Numbered from the stretch's first letter, positions 16,869 through 26,163 are shown. The stretch is DNA of 64,000 nt from Brevibacterium sp. UMB1308A (GCF_030230605.1 NZ_JASPDO010000013.1:1-64000), one strand, 5' to 3'. Numbers and translations are program-made. Notes: a model not told the origin generated them from the sequence alone.

Positions 16869-16880
16869 ATGCTCAAGTGA
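16869..16880 (+). CDS. Leaderless three-codon upstream ORF (Met-Leu-Lys-stop)
   Basis: ATG CTC AAG TGA sits 6 bases after a -10 box and 65 bases before the ABC-F start codon. It is a candidate regulatory uORF: a ribosome halted on it would cover the 5' arm of the stem described in the next entry. Minimal uORFs are known before antibiotic-resistance genes, but this one is inferred from position and spacing, not from homology. Confidence 0.45.
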   Translation: MLK

Positions 16881-16942
16881 TCTTCGTTCCGCTCCCGCGA
16901 CCGAGGCTGTGCCCGGCGGGAGATCGCGCGACCACGAGGATC
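16879..16942 (+). promoter_or_regulatory. Candidate translational attenuator sequestering the ABC-F ribosome binding site
   Basis: GATCTTCGT (16879-16887) can pair with ACGAGGATC (16934-16942) over 9 bp with one G-U. The 3' arm contains GAGGA, the Shine-Dalgarno sequence 5 bases before the ABC-F ATG. The 5' arm begins inside the stop codon of the uORF. Nested within it, CTCCCGC (16892-16898) and GCGGGAG (16916-16922) form a perfect 7-bp stem. A ribosome stalled on the uORF would free the binding site. Confidence 0.55.
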
Positions 16943-16945
16943 TTT

Positions 16946-18652
16946 ATGTCTACCACCAGCGCACCTGCGTCATCCCCTGCTCACCTTCGAGTTGAGGGGA
17001 TCTCTAAATCATTTGGCGACCGTCGTGTCCTGACTGATATCTCTTTCTCCGTTCCTGCTGACAGCCGTGTGGGATTGATCGGGGAGAACGGCTCTGGCAA
17101 GAGCACGTTATTGCGGATCATTGCTGGACACACTCAACCAGACACCGGAATTGTCCGCGTGTCTCGGCCAGGGGGATTGGCTACGGTTGGCCTATTACAC
17201 CAGCGTCCGCCTTTTGACATGGACGATTCTGTCGCTAACGCTCTCGAGTCTGCCGTAGCCCATGCCCGGCGAGCTGCAGAAGCAGTTGAACAGGCTTCAC
17301 AAGCGCTGGCTGAGGATCCACATACGCCAGGTGCTGCCGAACACCTTGCCACAACCTTGGACACTGCTCAACGATTGGGAGCCTGGGAAGTAGATGCCCG
17401 GATCAGCACAACGCTGGCAGGGTTCGGGCTCGCTCACCTCGACCGTGAGTTTCCTACTGGATCCTTGTCAGGTGGCGAGCGTGCCCGCCTGTCCCTGGTG
17501 TGGCTGTTGCTTTCTCGACCGGACGTACTTTTGCTGGACGAACCCACGAACCATCTGGACGACGCAGCTTCCGAGCACTTGTGCCAAATGTTGGCCGAGT
17601 GGTCTGGACCTGTGTTGATAGCAAGTCACGATCGCGCGTTCCTCGATGAGTCTGTCACCGGCTTGGTTGACCTTGACCCCCGCCCAGTACCTCATAAGGC
17701 ACAAGACATCTCGGCCGGTCCAGCTTCAGGCGTGGGCGTCACTCGCTACACGGGCACCTACACCGACTATCTAGATGAACGTCGACAAGTCCGAAACCGA
17801 TGGGAGCTCCAATACGAAGAAGAACAAGCAGAGCTCAAACGGTTAAGCGCCGCGTTGCGTAACAGTCGGACGGTCGGCCATCCGGGCCGCGAACCTCGTA
17901 GTGAGATTCGAATGGCCAAAAAGTTCTACGCTGACCGGAACGCTAAAGTTGTCTCGCGCCGCGTGAACGACGCTCGTGCACGGTTAGAGGAGCTTCAACA
18001 ACGACAAATTCGGCGTCCACCTCGAGAGCTAGAGTTCCAAGGTCTGACCGCCGCTAGTAAACCTGAACCGGCTAAAACTGGTACCGTTCTCAGCGCCGCG
18101 AAGGTCAGCGTTGAGAACCGGCTTGCTTCGGTATCCCTGACTGTTGATCCGTCCACAAAACTGCTGGTCACTGGTGCAAACGGGGTGGGAAAGTCCACTT
18201 TGCTTTACGTGCTTGCTGGCGATTTATCTCCGTCCCGAGGTGTCCTGACTCGTCGTAGTGGTGTGCGCGTAGGCATGTTGGCGCAGGAGACCACTCTTCT
18301 CGATCCTCACTGCCGGGGGTCAGGTCGCACGGTAGCGCAGGCGTACGCAGACATGGTGGGAGTTGCACGGGCGGCGCAGGTTCCTCTGTCGACGTTTGGG
18401 CTAATCGCGCCCTGGGACCAAAATCGTCCCGTCGAAGCTTTAAGCGTGGGACAACAACGTCGCCTGGCCCTGGCAAGCCTGCTGGCCGATCCGCCAGACG
18501 TGCTATTGCTGGACGAACCCACGAACCACCTCTCATTGGCGCTTGTCACTGAACTCGAGGCAGCCATTCCGGGGTACCCAGGTGCGGTCGTGGTCGCTTC
18601 ACACGACAGGTGGCTACGGCGCAACTGGAGTGGTGACGTTTTAGAGTTATGA
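16946..18652 (+). CDS. ABC-F family ATPase, probable ribosome-protection antibiotic resistance protein
   Basis: 568 aa with two ABC domains and no membrane segments. Domain 1 has Walker A GENGSGKST (46-54), signature LSGGERARL and Walker B VLLLDEPTNHL. A charged inter-domain linker (about residues 270-360, RNRWELQYEEEQAELKRL and the following residues) follows. Domain 2 has GANGVGKST, an altered signature LSVGQQRRLAL, and a second LLLDEPTNHL. The organisation resembles actinobacterial self-resistance ABC-F proteins of the TlrC/OleB group, which dislodge macrolide-type drugs from the ribosome; which drug is unknown. A housekeeping EttA/Uup role is less likely given the leader. The ATG at 16946 has GAGGA upstream; the longer frame from 16877 would translate through the leader stem. 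Confidence 0.8.
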   Translation: MSTTSAPASSPAHLRVEGISKSFGDRRVLTDISFSVPADSRVGLIGENGSGKSTLLRIIAGHTQPDTGIVRVSRPGGLATVGLLHQRPPFDMDDSVANALESAVAHARRAAEAVEQASQALAEDPHTPGAAEHLATTLDTAQRLGAWEVDARISTTLAGFGLAHLDREFPTGSLSGGERARLSLVWLLLSRPDVLLLDEPTNHLDDAASEHLCQMLAEWSGPVLIASHDRAFLDESVTGLVDLDPRPVPHKAQDISAGPASGVGVTRYTGTYTDYLDERRQVRNRWELQYEEEQAELKRLSAALRNSRTVGHPGREPRSEIRMAKKFYADRNAKVVSRRVNDARARLEELQQRQIRRPPRELEFQGLTAASKPEPAKTGTVLSAAKVSVENRLASVSLTVDPSTKLLVTGANGVGKSTLLYVLAGDLSPSRGVLTRRSGVRVGMLAQETTLLDPHCRGSGRTVAQAYADMVGVARAAQVPLSTFGLIAPWDQNRPVEALSVGQQRRLALASLLADPPDVLLLDEPTNHLSLALVTELEAAIPGYPGAVVVASHDRWLRRNWSGDVLEL

Positions 18653-18690
18653 CCGCGGGCCGACTCAGTCTTTACACTCAGGTAGTCACC

Positions 18691-19785
18691 TCACGTGACA
18701 ATTGAGTCGTGCGTGATACCCGCCTCTTGACGCGCCCGTAAACGGGCCTTCTGCGGTTCCACCACGTACTTGGGGTCCTGTGTGGACGCGTGCCCCGCGT
18801 CCATGACCCCAAACCTGGTCAGCGCCGAACCTGCCACCAGGCACGCGCCCGACACAATCGCACCCACCCGGTTGCGCCCCACCAGGGCAGTGCCCACACC
18901 GCCGGCGATCACGCACGCCTCGGACAGGTGCATGAGCTTGCCCGCGTGCCCAATCTTAAGCGGTTCGGCCTCCAACGGGTGCATGTCCTTCTTGGTCCAC
19001 GTCAGCGCAATCAGGTCACCGGCCACACCCATGAGCGCTAAGAGTCGCGCTGGCCCCGCCTGCGCGGGGGAAGTGGTGACCATGGCCGCACCTCCGGCTG
19101 CCAAAGACGCCGAGGAGGCAAACACAAACGGCAACCCTCGCCTGGCCGCGTTCCAGGTTGGAACTGCTGTGTTGGACAAGAGAGCGGCCGTGTACACGGC
19201 AAGTGGCGCACCCAAAGCAGACGCGAGGAACCCCGCCGGGGTTTCCACGGCGAACAGGGTTTTCTTACCAGCCTTGACCAACGCAGTATCTTCGCCGGGG
19301 ATGTGACCTTCCAACATGCGCACGACCTCGGCCGCAGCAGCTACCCCCGCACCGGTAGAAAAACCACCCAAAATCCACGACCCCAAACTCATAGGGGACG
19401 TGACCTTCACGGTGCGCATCATGTTAAGAAAACGTTCGGGACGCCCCAGGTCAGCAATCAGCGCCACCGCACCGGCACTAATCGTGCCTAAGGCTGTGAG
19501 CCTGGCGTTACGACGAAGCTCGTGCAACCCCGTCAAGTGAGCGCCAGCCGCCAGCAGAGCGGAACCACCGGCAATCCCACCTAACACCAGGTATGCGCCA
19601 ATCTCATGCTTCCACGGCGGAGCTTTCACAATCGGGCGACCGTAATACGACTCGAACTGCGCCTCATCCACCATGAGGTCTTCGCCACCACGACCACGTT
19701 TCTTACGGTTGCCACCTTGCCCAAAAAACTTACGGAAACGCTTTGCGCGTTTTGGGGGCCGGTAACTGTCGAACTCTTGCGTCAC
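18691..19785 (-). CDS. NrfD/PsrC-type membrane subunit of formate dehydrogenase
   Basis: 364 aa. After a basic N-terminus (KRAKRFRKFFGQGGNRKKRG) come roughly eight hydrophobic helices, beginning IGAYLVLGGIAGGSALLAAG. LGRPERFLNMMRTVKVTSPMS is the characteristic NrfD loop. This quinone-interacting subunit replaces the cytochrome b subunit of E. coli FdnGHI. It would anchor the complex and pass electrons to menaquinone. It overlaps fdhB by 4 bases and is the last gene of the fdhA-fdhB-fdhC unit. A short hairpin (GTCACGTGAGGTGAC) lies over its stop codon. It is convergent with the ABC-F gene. Confidence 0.85.
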   Translation of the reverse strand: MTQEFDSYRPPKRAKRFRKFFGQGGNRKKRGRGGEDLMVDEAQFESYYGRPIVKAPPWKHEIGAYLVLGGIAGGSALLAAGAHLTGLHELRRNARLTALGTISAGAVALIADLGRPERFLNMMRTVKVTSPMSLGSWILGGFSTGAGVAAAAEVVRMLEGHIPGEDTALVKAGKKTLFAVETPAGFLASALGAPLAVYTAALLSNTAVPTWNAARRGLPFVFASSASLAAGGAAMVTTSPAQAGPARLLALMGVAGDLIALTWTKKDMHPLEAEPLKIGHAGKLMHLSEACVIAGGVGTALVGRNRVGAIVSGACLVAGSALTRFGVMDAGHASTQDPKYVVEPQKARLRARQEAGITHDSIVT

Positions 19786-20864
19786 TTGCGACCTCCCAAA
19801 AACGCGACCGTAGCAGCTGCGAGCATACCCAGTGCAGCCACTCCTGCGCGCTTGTACATACTGGGCAGATCCGCCGTGGGCACCCGCGGGTCAGGCGGTA
19901 AGCCGTACACCTCGGGCTCATCCAAAAGCAGGAACACCGAACCCGTTCCGCCCACACCGTCATTGGGGTTGGCGCCGTACAGCCGTGCCTCGGTCATTCC
20001 GGACTCACGCAACTCAGCCACGCGTTCTTGCGCTGTTTCGACCATCGAGTCGTGGTCACCGAACTTAATTGACGTGGTGGGGCACGTCTGCGCGCACGCA
20101 GGAGTCTGACCCTCCACCAGTCGGTCGTAACAGAGCGTGCACTTGTTGGCCGTGCCCGAGTTGGGTACTTCTTGGTCCAACGGCTCACGGTCCGGGTTCG
20201 TATTCACCGTGCCATCGTCACGACGCTCAATCACCCCGAACGGGCACCCAGCAACACACGTTCCACAGCCGTTGCACACATCGTTTTGCACCACAACAGT
20301 GCCAAACTCCGTGCGGAAAAGCGCACCCGTGGGGCACACATCCAAACATCCGGCGTGTGTGCAGTGCTTGCACACATCCGAACTCATCAACCAGCGGAAC
20401 TCGGGGGTATCCGGCTGCGCGTCTGCGCCGGTGGGGGCACCCGCGCCAGCCGCGTCACCTTGGCCAGCCAGCCCGCCCAAAATATCGACGTTCGACAGAT
20501 CCTCTGACGGGGCAGGCAAAGTGGCCCGCGCCTCGGGGGAGCTGTTAGCCGGGCGTACCTGCGGCATACCCAAGCTCACCAGTTTGCGGCCCGACTCCCG
20601 TGCGCTCGCAATATCGTCCTTGCCCTGCTCAACGAATTTCACGTGACGCCACGTGTTCGCGCCTAGACCACCGGTGTTGTCAAAGGACGAACCCAGCATT
20701 TCCAGGGAGCCGTCCTGCGGGTTCCGGTTCCACTCCTTGCACGCAACTTCGCACGCTTTACACCCAATGCAAATGGAGGAGTCGGTGAAAAAGCCCTTGC
20801 GTTCGTGGGCGGTGTGCCAGTTGGCATCAGCAATCGGGTCGGTCGCTCCGGCTAGCTGGCCCAT
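19782..20864 (-). CDS. fdhB: Formate dehydrogenase iron-sulfur subunit
   Basis: 360 aa. Four cysteine clusters bind [4Fe-4S] centres: CIGCKACEVACKEW, CKHCTHAGCLDVCP, CNGCGTCVAGCPFG and CTLCYDRL with CAQTCP. They form an electron wire from FdhA to the membrane subunit. A C-terminal hydrophobic segment (AGVAALGMLAAATVAFLGG) resembles the membrane anchor of FdnH. The linker around residues 90-150 is Ala/Gly/Pro rich and longer than in E. coli. The ATG overlaps the fdhA stop (TAATG). Confidence 0.93.
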   Translation of the reverse strand: MGQLAGATDPIADANWHTAHERKGFFTDSSICIGCKACEVACKEWNRNPQDGSLEMLGSSFDNTGGLGANTWRHVKFVEQGKDDIASARESGRKLVSLGMPQVRPANSSPEARATLPAPSEDLSNVDILGGLAGQGDAAGAGAPTGADAQPDTPEFRWLMSSDVCKHCTHAGCLDVCPTGALFRTEFGTVVVQNDVCNGCGTCVAGCPFGVIERRDDGTVNTNPDREPLDQEVPNSGTANKCTLCYDRLVEGQTPACAQTCPTTSIKFGDHDSMVETAQERVAELRESGMTEARLYGANPNDGVGGTGSVFLLLDEPEVYGLPPDPRVPTADLPSMYKRAGVAALGMLAAATVAFLGGRK

Positions 20865-23800
20865 TACTTGTCACCTCGTTTAAATCGCGCACGCTTATCA
20901 TCCCACTTTGCAGCACCCGGGCCGTCCGCGCCACCAGCGCCACCAGGGCCGGCAGCATCCGCATCCCGCGTCGCCGCAGCACCTTCGACCGGAGCGGGTC
21001 CTTCGCCCGGTGGAGGAACTGCACCTTCCTGCGCTGGGAGGTCGTGCCCGGTATCCAAGGTGACTCCCGCCTCGGCCCGGTACTTATCAACCAAATCCCG
21101 CAACGCTTCACCCCGTGGCCTGCGCCCGGGCTTGATCGCAACCGCGATCGACTTGGATTCCTGAATCTGCGCGTTGGGGTCCATGGTGACACCAATGAGG
21201 TCGTTCGCCGAATCCCCAGACACCACGGCGTGCGAACCCTGCGCCCAGTGGTACGGCAAACCAATCTGGTGAACCGTGCGCCCGTTGATGTCCAGAGGCG
21301 TGAACCGTTCACTGACCATTACGCGGGCCTCAATCGCTGAACGCGGCGTGATCAACGTGGCCCATTCCCCGTGCGTCAAACCTTCAAGCTCAGCCAGTTC
21401 AGGGGACACTTCACAGAACATTTCCGGCTGGAGTTCTGCCAAGTACGGCAACCAGCGGCTCATTCCACCTGCCGTGTGGTGTTCCGTGAGGCGGTACGTG
21501 GTGAACACGTGCGGGTACACGTCCTTGCCCGCTTCGCCACTGCCCGGCGAGTACAGGTTGATGTCGTCGGCAATCGTCATGCGCGCTGGACTGTTCTGCG
21601 GGTCGTACAGTGGGTTCGGAATCGCCGACTCCGGTGGTTCGTAGTGCGTGGGCATAGGCCCGTCGACCACACCGGTGGGCGCGAACAGCCATCCCTTACC
21701 GTCAGCTTGCATGACGAACGGGTCATCACCTGCAAGAGCGGCCGGTCCCACGGCGTCTTCCGGCGGTTCGTAGTCGGGAGCGCGGTCGGCTGGGAAGTCC
21801 GGAATGTCGTGACCCGTCCAGCGTTGCTGTTCTTGGTCCCACCACACGTACTTCTTGCGTTCCGACCACGGCTTTCCTTGCGGGTCAGCGGATGCGCGGT
21901 TGTAGAGCATGCGCCTGTTGGCCGGCCATGCCCAGCCCCATTCGCGGGCTGCGATGTCTTGTTCCTGCCCGGGTTTGCGGTTGGCGGCGTGGTTGATTCC
22001 GTCGGCAAACACGCCGGTGTAGATCCAGCAACCGCCCGAGGTGGTTCCGTCCGCCCGCATTTCATTGAAGCTGGCGAGTGGCTCACCTTTGTTGGGGCCG
22101 TCGAGGTGGAAACCGTTGATTTCGGCAAGGACCGCTGACGCGTCGGGCTCGCCGTGCTCATCGACCGGGTAGTCCCACGTGAGGTCCAAGAGCGGACGGT
22201 CACGCGGGTCCGTGGAGTCGGCGAGCTTTGCACGGATCCGGTTTCCGAGGTCGTAAAGGAACTCCAAGTCCGAGGTGGCATCCCCGGGCGGAGTGATGGC
22301 CTGGTGGCGCCACTGCACGAGGCGCTGCGTCTGTGTGAACGTTCCGGCCTTTTCCGTGTGGTTGGCCGCCGGCATGAAGAAGACTTCCGTACCGATGTCT
22401 TCTGTGCGCAGTTCGCCCGTTTCGATTTCGGGCCCTTCTTTCCACCAGGTCGCCGATTCGATCATGTTGAAGTCGCGCACAACCAGCCACTTGAGGTGCG
22501 ACATGGCCATACGCTGCATGCGACCGTTCGCAGACCCCACCGCCGGGTTCTGCCCCAGCAAGAAGTATCCGTCAACCTTGTCCTCAAGCATCAACATGCA
22601 CGACTGGTACGTGCCGTGCGGTCCGTTAATACGGGGGAGGTAGTCGTACGCGAAGTCGTTTTCTGGTGTGGCCTTGTCACCCCACCACGACTTGAGCAGG
22701 CTCACCGCGTACGCATCGCCGTTGGCCCAGAAGCCCTTCTTCTTTTTGTCACCCACGGCGCCGAGGTATTGGTCCAGGGTGTCGTGCGTTCCGGCTTTGG
22801 GCATGGGCAGGTAACCGGGAAGCAGGTGGAACAGGGTCGGGATGTCCGACGCACCTTGAATCGTGGCGTGCCCGCGCAACGCCATGATTCCACCGCCGGG
22901 GCGTCCCATGTTTCCAAGCAGAAGCTGGAGGATCGCCGCCGTGCGGATGAACTGCGTTCCCATGGAGTGCTGCGTCCAACCCACTGCGTAGGCAAAGCAC
23001 GTGGTGCGCTCCCGACCCGAGTTCTGCGTAATGGAGCGTGCCACGTATTCAAAGTCTTCGCGCTTAATGCCACACATCTGTTCCACCAGCTCAGGCGTGT
23101 AACGCGAGTAGTGGCGCTTAAGGATTTGGAAAACAGTCCTGGGGTGCTCATATGTGGGGTCGGTGGCCGGGCGACCTGTTTCAGGGTCGATTTCGTACGC
23201 CCAACTGGACTGGTCGTAAGTCTTGGAGTCCTTGTCGAACCCAGAGAACAGACCGTCGAGGTCCTCCGTGTCGCGGTAGTCCTCGTTGATAATCGTGGAG
23301 GCGTTGGTGTAGGCCTGCACGTACTCAGCAAAGTACGCGTCGTTTTCAATAACCCACCGGATCAGCGCTCCTAAGAACACAATGTCGGAACCCGCCCGGA
23401 TAGGCACGTACTTGTCAGCAAGTGCCGAGGTGCGACTAAAGCGAGGGTCGATGTGAATGACGCGTGCTCCACGCCTTTTAGCTTCCGTCACCCATTGGAA
23501 CCCAACGGGGTGAGCTTCAGCCATGTTAGAACCTTGGATCACAATGCAATCGGCATTGGCCATGTCCTGGAGGTACTGGGTGGCGCCTCCTCGCCCAAAT
23601 GAGGACCCCAAACTGGGGACCGTGGCGGAGTGTCAAATACGTGCCTGGTTTTCCATCTGAACAGCGCCGGCGGCGGTGAACAGTTTCTTAGCCAGGTAGT
23701 TTTCTTCGTTGTCGATCGTGGCTCCACCCAGGGACGCGATTCCCATGGTGCGGTTGAGCGGACGACCGTGTTCGTCAGTGTCTTGCCAGTGAGCGCGACG

Positions 23801-24199
23801 CGCTTCAATGAAACGTTCCGCGATCATGTCCATCGCGGTGTCTAAGCTGATCTTTTCCCAATCCGTGGAGTGGGGAGCACGGTACAGGACATCCGTGACA
23901 CGCCCAGGCGCGTTCACCAACTGTTCTGAGGCCGCACCCTTAGGGCACAAGCGTCCACGTGAAATAGGGGAGTCCGGGTCACCTTCGATCTGTACAACCT
24001 TGTTGTCTTTCACGAAGATTCGCTGGCCACACCCCACCGCGCAGTAGGGGCACACCGACTGAACGACTTTGTCAGCGGTCACGGTGCGCGGTTCAGTGTT
24101 TTGGGTCTTCTTGCTGGTCACGGAGGGACCGCGACCAAATGCGTCACCAGTGGTGAGCTGCCGCACCACCGGCCACTGCAAGAAACTAAACCGACCCAT
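20864..24199 (-). CDS. fdhA: Formate dehydrogenase catalytic subunit, selenocysteine-containing
   Basis: 1111 aa when the in-frame UGA at 23633-23635 is read as Sec189. It oxidises formate to CO2 at a molybdenum or tungsten bis-pterin centre. An N-terminal [4Fe-4S] site has Cys50, Cys53, Cys57 (CPYCAVGCG) and Cys85 (GRLCPKG). The context around the UGA, ENQARI-U-HSATV followed by FGRGGATQ, is exactly the Sec site of FdnG/FdoG enzymes, and both flanks stay in one frame. A complete Sec machinery lies nearby. No twin-arginine signal is seen at the N-terminus (MGRFSFLQWPVVRQL), so the enzyme probably faces the cytoplasm. TAGACT 7 bases before the ATG suggests a leaderless start. No fdhD or molybdenum-cofactor genes are in view. 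Confidence 0.95.
23603..23621 (-). promoter_or_regulatory. SECIS element candidate in fdhA mRNA
   Basis: On the mRNA, GGTCCCC-AGTTT-GGGGTCC forms a hairpin with four top G-C pairs, a U-U mismatch and two basal pairs, beginning 11 nt after the UGA. The loop offers the G-U dinucleotide needed by SelB. Distance and loop fit bacterial fdh SECIS elements. Confidence 0.65.
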
Positions 24200-24206
24200 G
24201 CCTGGG

Positions 24207-24212
24207 AGTCTA
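24207..24212 (-). promoter_or_regulatory. -10 box of leaderless fdhA promoter
   Basis: TAGACT on the minus strand is followed by 7 bases and the fdhA ATG at 24199. It lies in the 25-base gap after the preceding gene and would allow the fdh genes to be expressed independently of it. Confidence 0.5.
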
Positions 24213-24224
24213 GCACCAGCGTGG

Positions 24225-25115
24225 CTACTGGATCAGGTTTTGTGCCTGGTCAATCTGGGTGATGAGACGACGTCTCAAGGCTTGAGCCTGCCGGGAAAAC
24301 TCCTCTTGCCTGCGCATGTATTCGGCTTTCCCCTGCGCGGTTTCAATCGCGACGACCCCGTACCCCCACGCGCGCACATCGTAGGGTGAGGCTTCCATGT
24401 CGAGTGTGCGAATCGCACGCGCAAGGTCGAACGTGTCCAGCACCGTCGCAGATTCCACAATCGGTTCCAGCTTCATCGCCCACTTATACAAGTCCATTCC
24501 GGCGTGCAGACACCCGGGTTGTTCGTTCGCGCGCATCCCTTGCCGTGTGGGTTGCAGCGTGTTCAGCGGACGTGCCGGGGGAGTGAAGAACCTGAACGCG
24601 TCGTAGTGGCTGCACTGGATGCGGTGGTTTTCGACCACGCGGTCCGTCTCTTCTTGGCTCAACCGCAGTGGCACTTGCGAGTGGCGGTGTTCCTGCGCCG
24701 TCTGCTTGTACACCATGGCCCATTCGTGCAACCCAAAACACCCGAACGACGCCTCCCGGTCCACGGTCGCTTCCAACAGTTGTCGGATGAACACTGCCCC
24801 CTGCCCGCGGTCGGCTGCCCACGCGCCCACGTCAACGTGAGCTACCGTGTGCCCGGCGTGCTGGCCACGGGTGTACCAGCGCCGGTTGAAGTAGGCCTCA
24901 TCCGCCGAGGTCTCAACCACCACCGCTGTTCCCGCACCCGGGTGCCATGTGGCGAGCTTGCCGGGCTTGAACGGGTAGTACGTGAAAAGGAAGTCCTCAA
25001 CCGGGTGTTTTTCGCCGCGGGATCGGCGTTCCAGGTGGGAAGCGGTGCGCTCATGAACGGCCTGTTCATGAGCGTCACGAAGTTCCCGCCATTCGCGGGG
25101 TGAAAGAATGTGCAC
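24225..25115 (-). CDS. Uncharacterised actinobacterial protein of the 3-methyladenine DNA glycosylase-like group
   Basis: 296 aa, soluble. Recognisable stretches are SPREWRELRDAHEQAVHERT at the N-terminus, FLFTYYPFKPGKLATWHPG near residue 45, CFGLHEWAMVYK near 125, and the QCSHYDAFRFFTPPARPLN and PGCLHAGMDLYKWAMKL blocks. Homologues in Actinobacteria are commonly labelled 3-methyladenine DNA glycosylase, but I see no helix-hairpin-helix or other glycosylase motif, so the activity is uncertain. The GTG start lies 3 bases after the mdh stop codon, so it is probably co-transcribed with mdh. Confidence 0.6.
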   Translation of the reverse strand: MHILSPREWRELRDAHEQAVHERTASHLERRSRGEKHPVEDFLFTYYPFKPGKLATWHPGAGTAVVVETSADEAYFNRRWYTRGQHAGHTVAHVDVGAWAADRGQGAVFIRQLLEATVDREASFGCFGLHEWAMVYKQTAQEHRHSQVPLRLSQEETDRVVENHRIQCSHYDAFRFFTPPARPLNTLQPTRQGMRANEQPGCLHAGMDLYKWAMKLEPIVESATVLDTFDLARAIRTLDMEASPYDVRAWGYGVVAIETAQGKAEYMRRQEEFSRQAQALRRRLITQIDQAQNLIQ

Positions 25116-25118
25116 GGT

Positions 25119-26111
25119 TTAGTCGAGGTGTCCTTTGCCCGCTGCGGTGGAGCGTTCGTCAAGGAGTTCGTTGGCCGAGGCGGTAATCCGCTCCCGCTGC
25201 AGATCGTCTAGTTCTAGCTGGGGAACCACCGTGTAAGTGCCGTTCTCAATCGTCACCGGGTAGGAGTACACCACCCCGGCGGGTACACCGTAGCGCGCCA
25301 CCTCGGGTAGCGCCTGGGTGGGGACCGCCATGGACACCCAACGGCCGTCCGTTCCCTGTTCCCAGTCGCGAAGGTGATCCAAGGTCGCTGACGCTGCAGA
25401 CACCACTGAGGAACCACCTCGGGCCTTTATCACGGCGCCACCGCGGGTGGCGACCGTGGGCACGATGGTGTCCAACCAGGTGTCCTTATCAATGACGTCA
25501 AGGGCAGGAGTGCCGCCCACGGTTGCGAACGTGAGGTCAGGGAACTGTGTGTTGGAGTGGTTACCCCACACGGCCACCTGAGCGATCTCACCCGCACTCA
25601 CGCGAGCCCGCTGGGCAACTTGCCCGATTAAACGGTTGTGGTCCAGGCGGGTGAGCGCGGTGATGTTTGCGGGGTTGAAGCCCTCTTTTTCTGCGTGGTG
25701 GGCGGCCACCAATGCGTTCGTGTTGGCAGGGTTTCCGGTGACCACGACTTTGCAGTCCGGGTGCGCAACCTGCCCCAAGACACGGCCTTGAGTGGCGAAG
25801 ATGCCTGCGTTGACTTCAAGAAGATCGCCACGGGTCATGCCGTCCTTGCGGGGTGCCGAACCAATGAGCAGGGCCGCGTGAGCGCCGTCAAAAGCAACCT
25901 CGGGGTCATCGGTGGCCACGATGTTTGCGATGCGTGGCGAGGCATGGTCCACGAGCTCCATAATGACCCCGTCCAAAGCCTGAACCGCCTGTGGGACTTC
26001 GAGGAGGCGCAACTCAATGGGTTCGTCCCCGTAGACGTAGCCGTCAGCGAGCCGGCCCAGAACGTTGTATCCGATATTTCCTGCAGCACCTGAAACAGCG
26101 ACGATTTTCAT
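25119..26111 (-). CDS. mdh: Malate dehydrogenase
   Basis: 330 aa. It interconverts malate and oxaloacetate with NAD+ in the TCA cycle. The N-terminal VSGAAGNIGYNVLGRL is the nucleotide-binding motif of the cytosolic (type 2) MDH group. APRKDGMTRGDLL contains the substrate-binding arginine, VVTGNPANTNAL the conserved Asn, TRLDHNR the second Arg-Asp region, and VWGNHSNTQFPD the catalytic His. AAAGGGG lies 6 bases before the ATG, and TAGAAT (minus strand, 26139-26144) is a possible -10 box. Confidence 0.95.
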   Translation of the reverse strand: MKIVAVSGAAGNIGYNVLGRLADGYVYGDEPIELRLLEVPQAVQALDGVIMELVDHASPRIANIVATDDPEVAFDGAHAALLIGSAPRKDGMTRGDLLEVNAGIFATQGRVLGQVAHPDCKVVVTGNPANTNALVAAHHAEKEGFNPANITALTRLDHNRLIGQVAQRARVSAGEIAQVAVWGNHSNTQFPDLTFATVGGTPALDVIDKDTWLDTIVPTVATRGGAVIKARGGSSVVSAASATLDHLRDWEQGTDGRWVSMAVPTQALPEVARYGVPAGVVYSYPVTIENGTYTVVPQLELDDLQRERITASANELLDERSTAAGKGHLD

Positions 26112-26163
26112 GAGCGCCCCTTTCTGAAGTCTGGAATCATTCTATCGGCCAAAGGCGGGTAAC

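Noticed and set aside
16858-16998. 46-codon uORF (ATG ATG GCC...) overlapping the ABC-F start
   Set aside because: Its ATG lies inside the proposed -10 box, so it would not be on the main transcript; it has no clear ribosome binding site.
22154-23374. 406-codon plus-strand ORF opposite fdhA
   Set aside because: Arg/Val/His-rich antisense shadow of a well-supported gene; no family resemblance and no ribosome binding site.
23603-23640. fdhA read as two ORFs or a pseudogene interrupted by a stop codon
   Set aside because: The UGA sits exactly at the Sec position of known formate dehydrogenases, both halves are in the same frame, a SECIS-like hairpin follows, and the full Sec machinery is adjacent.
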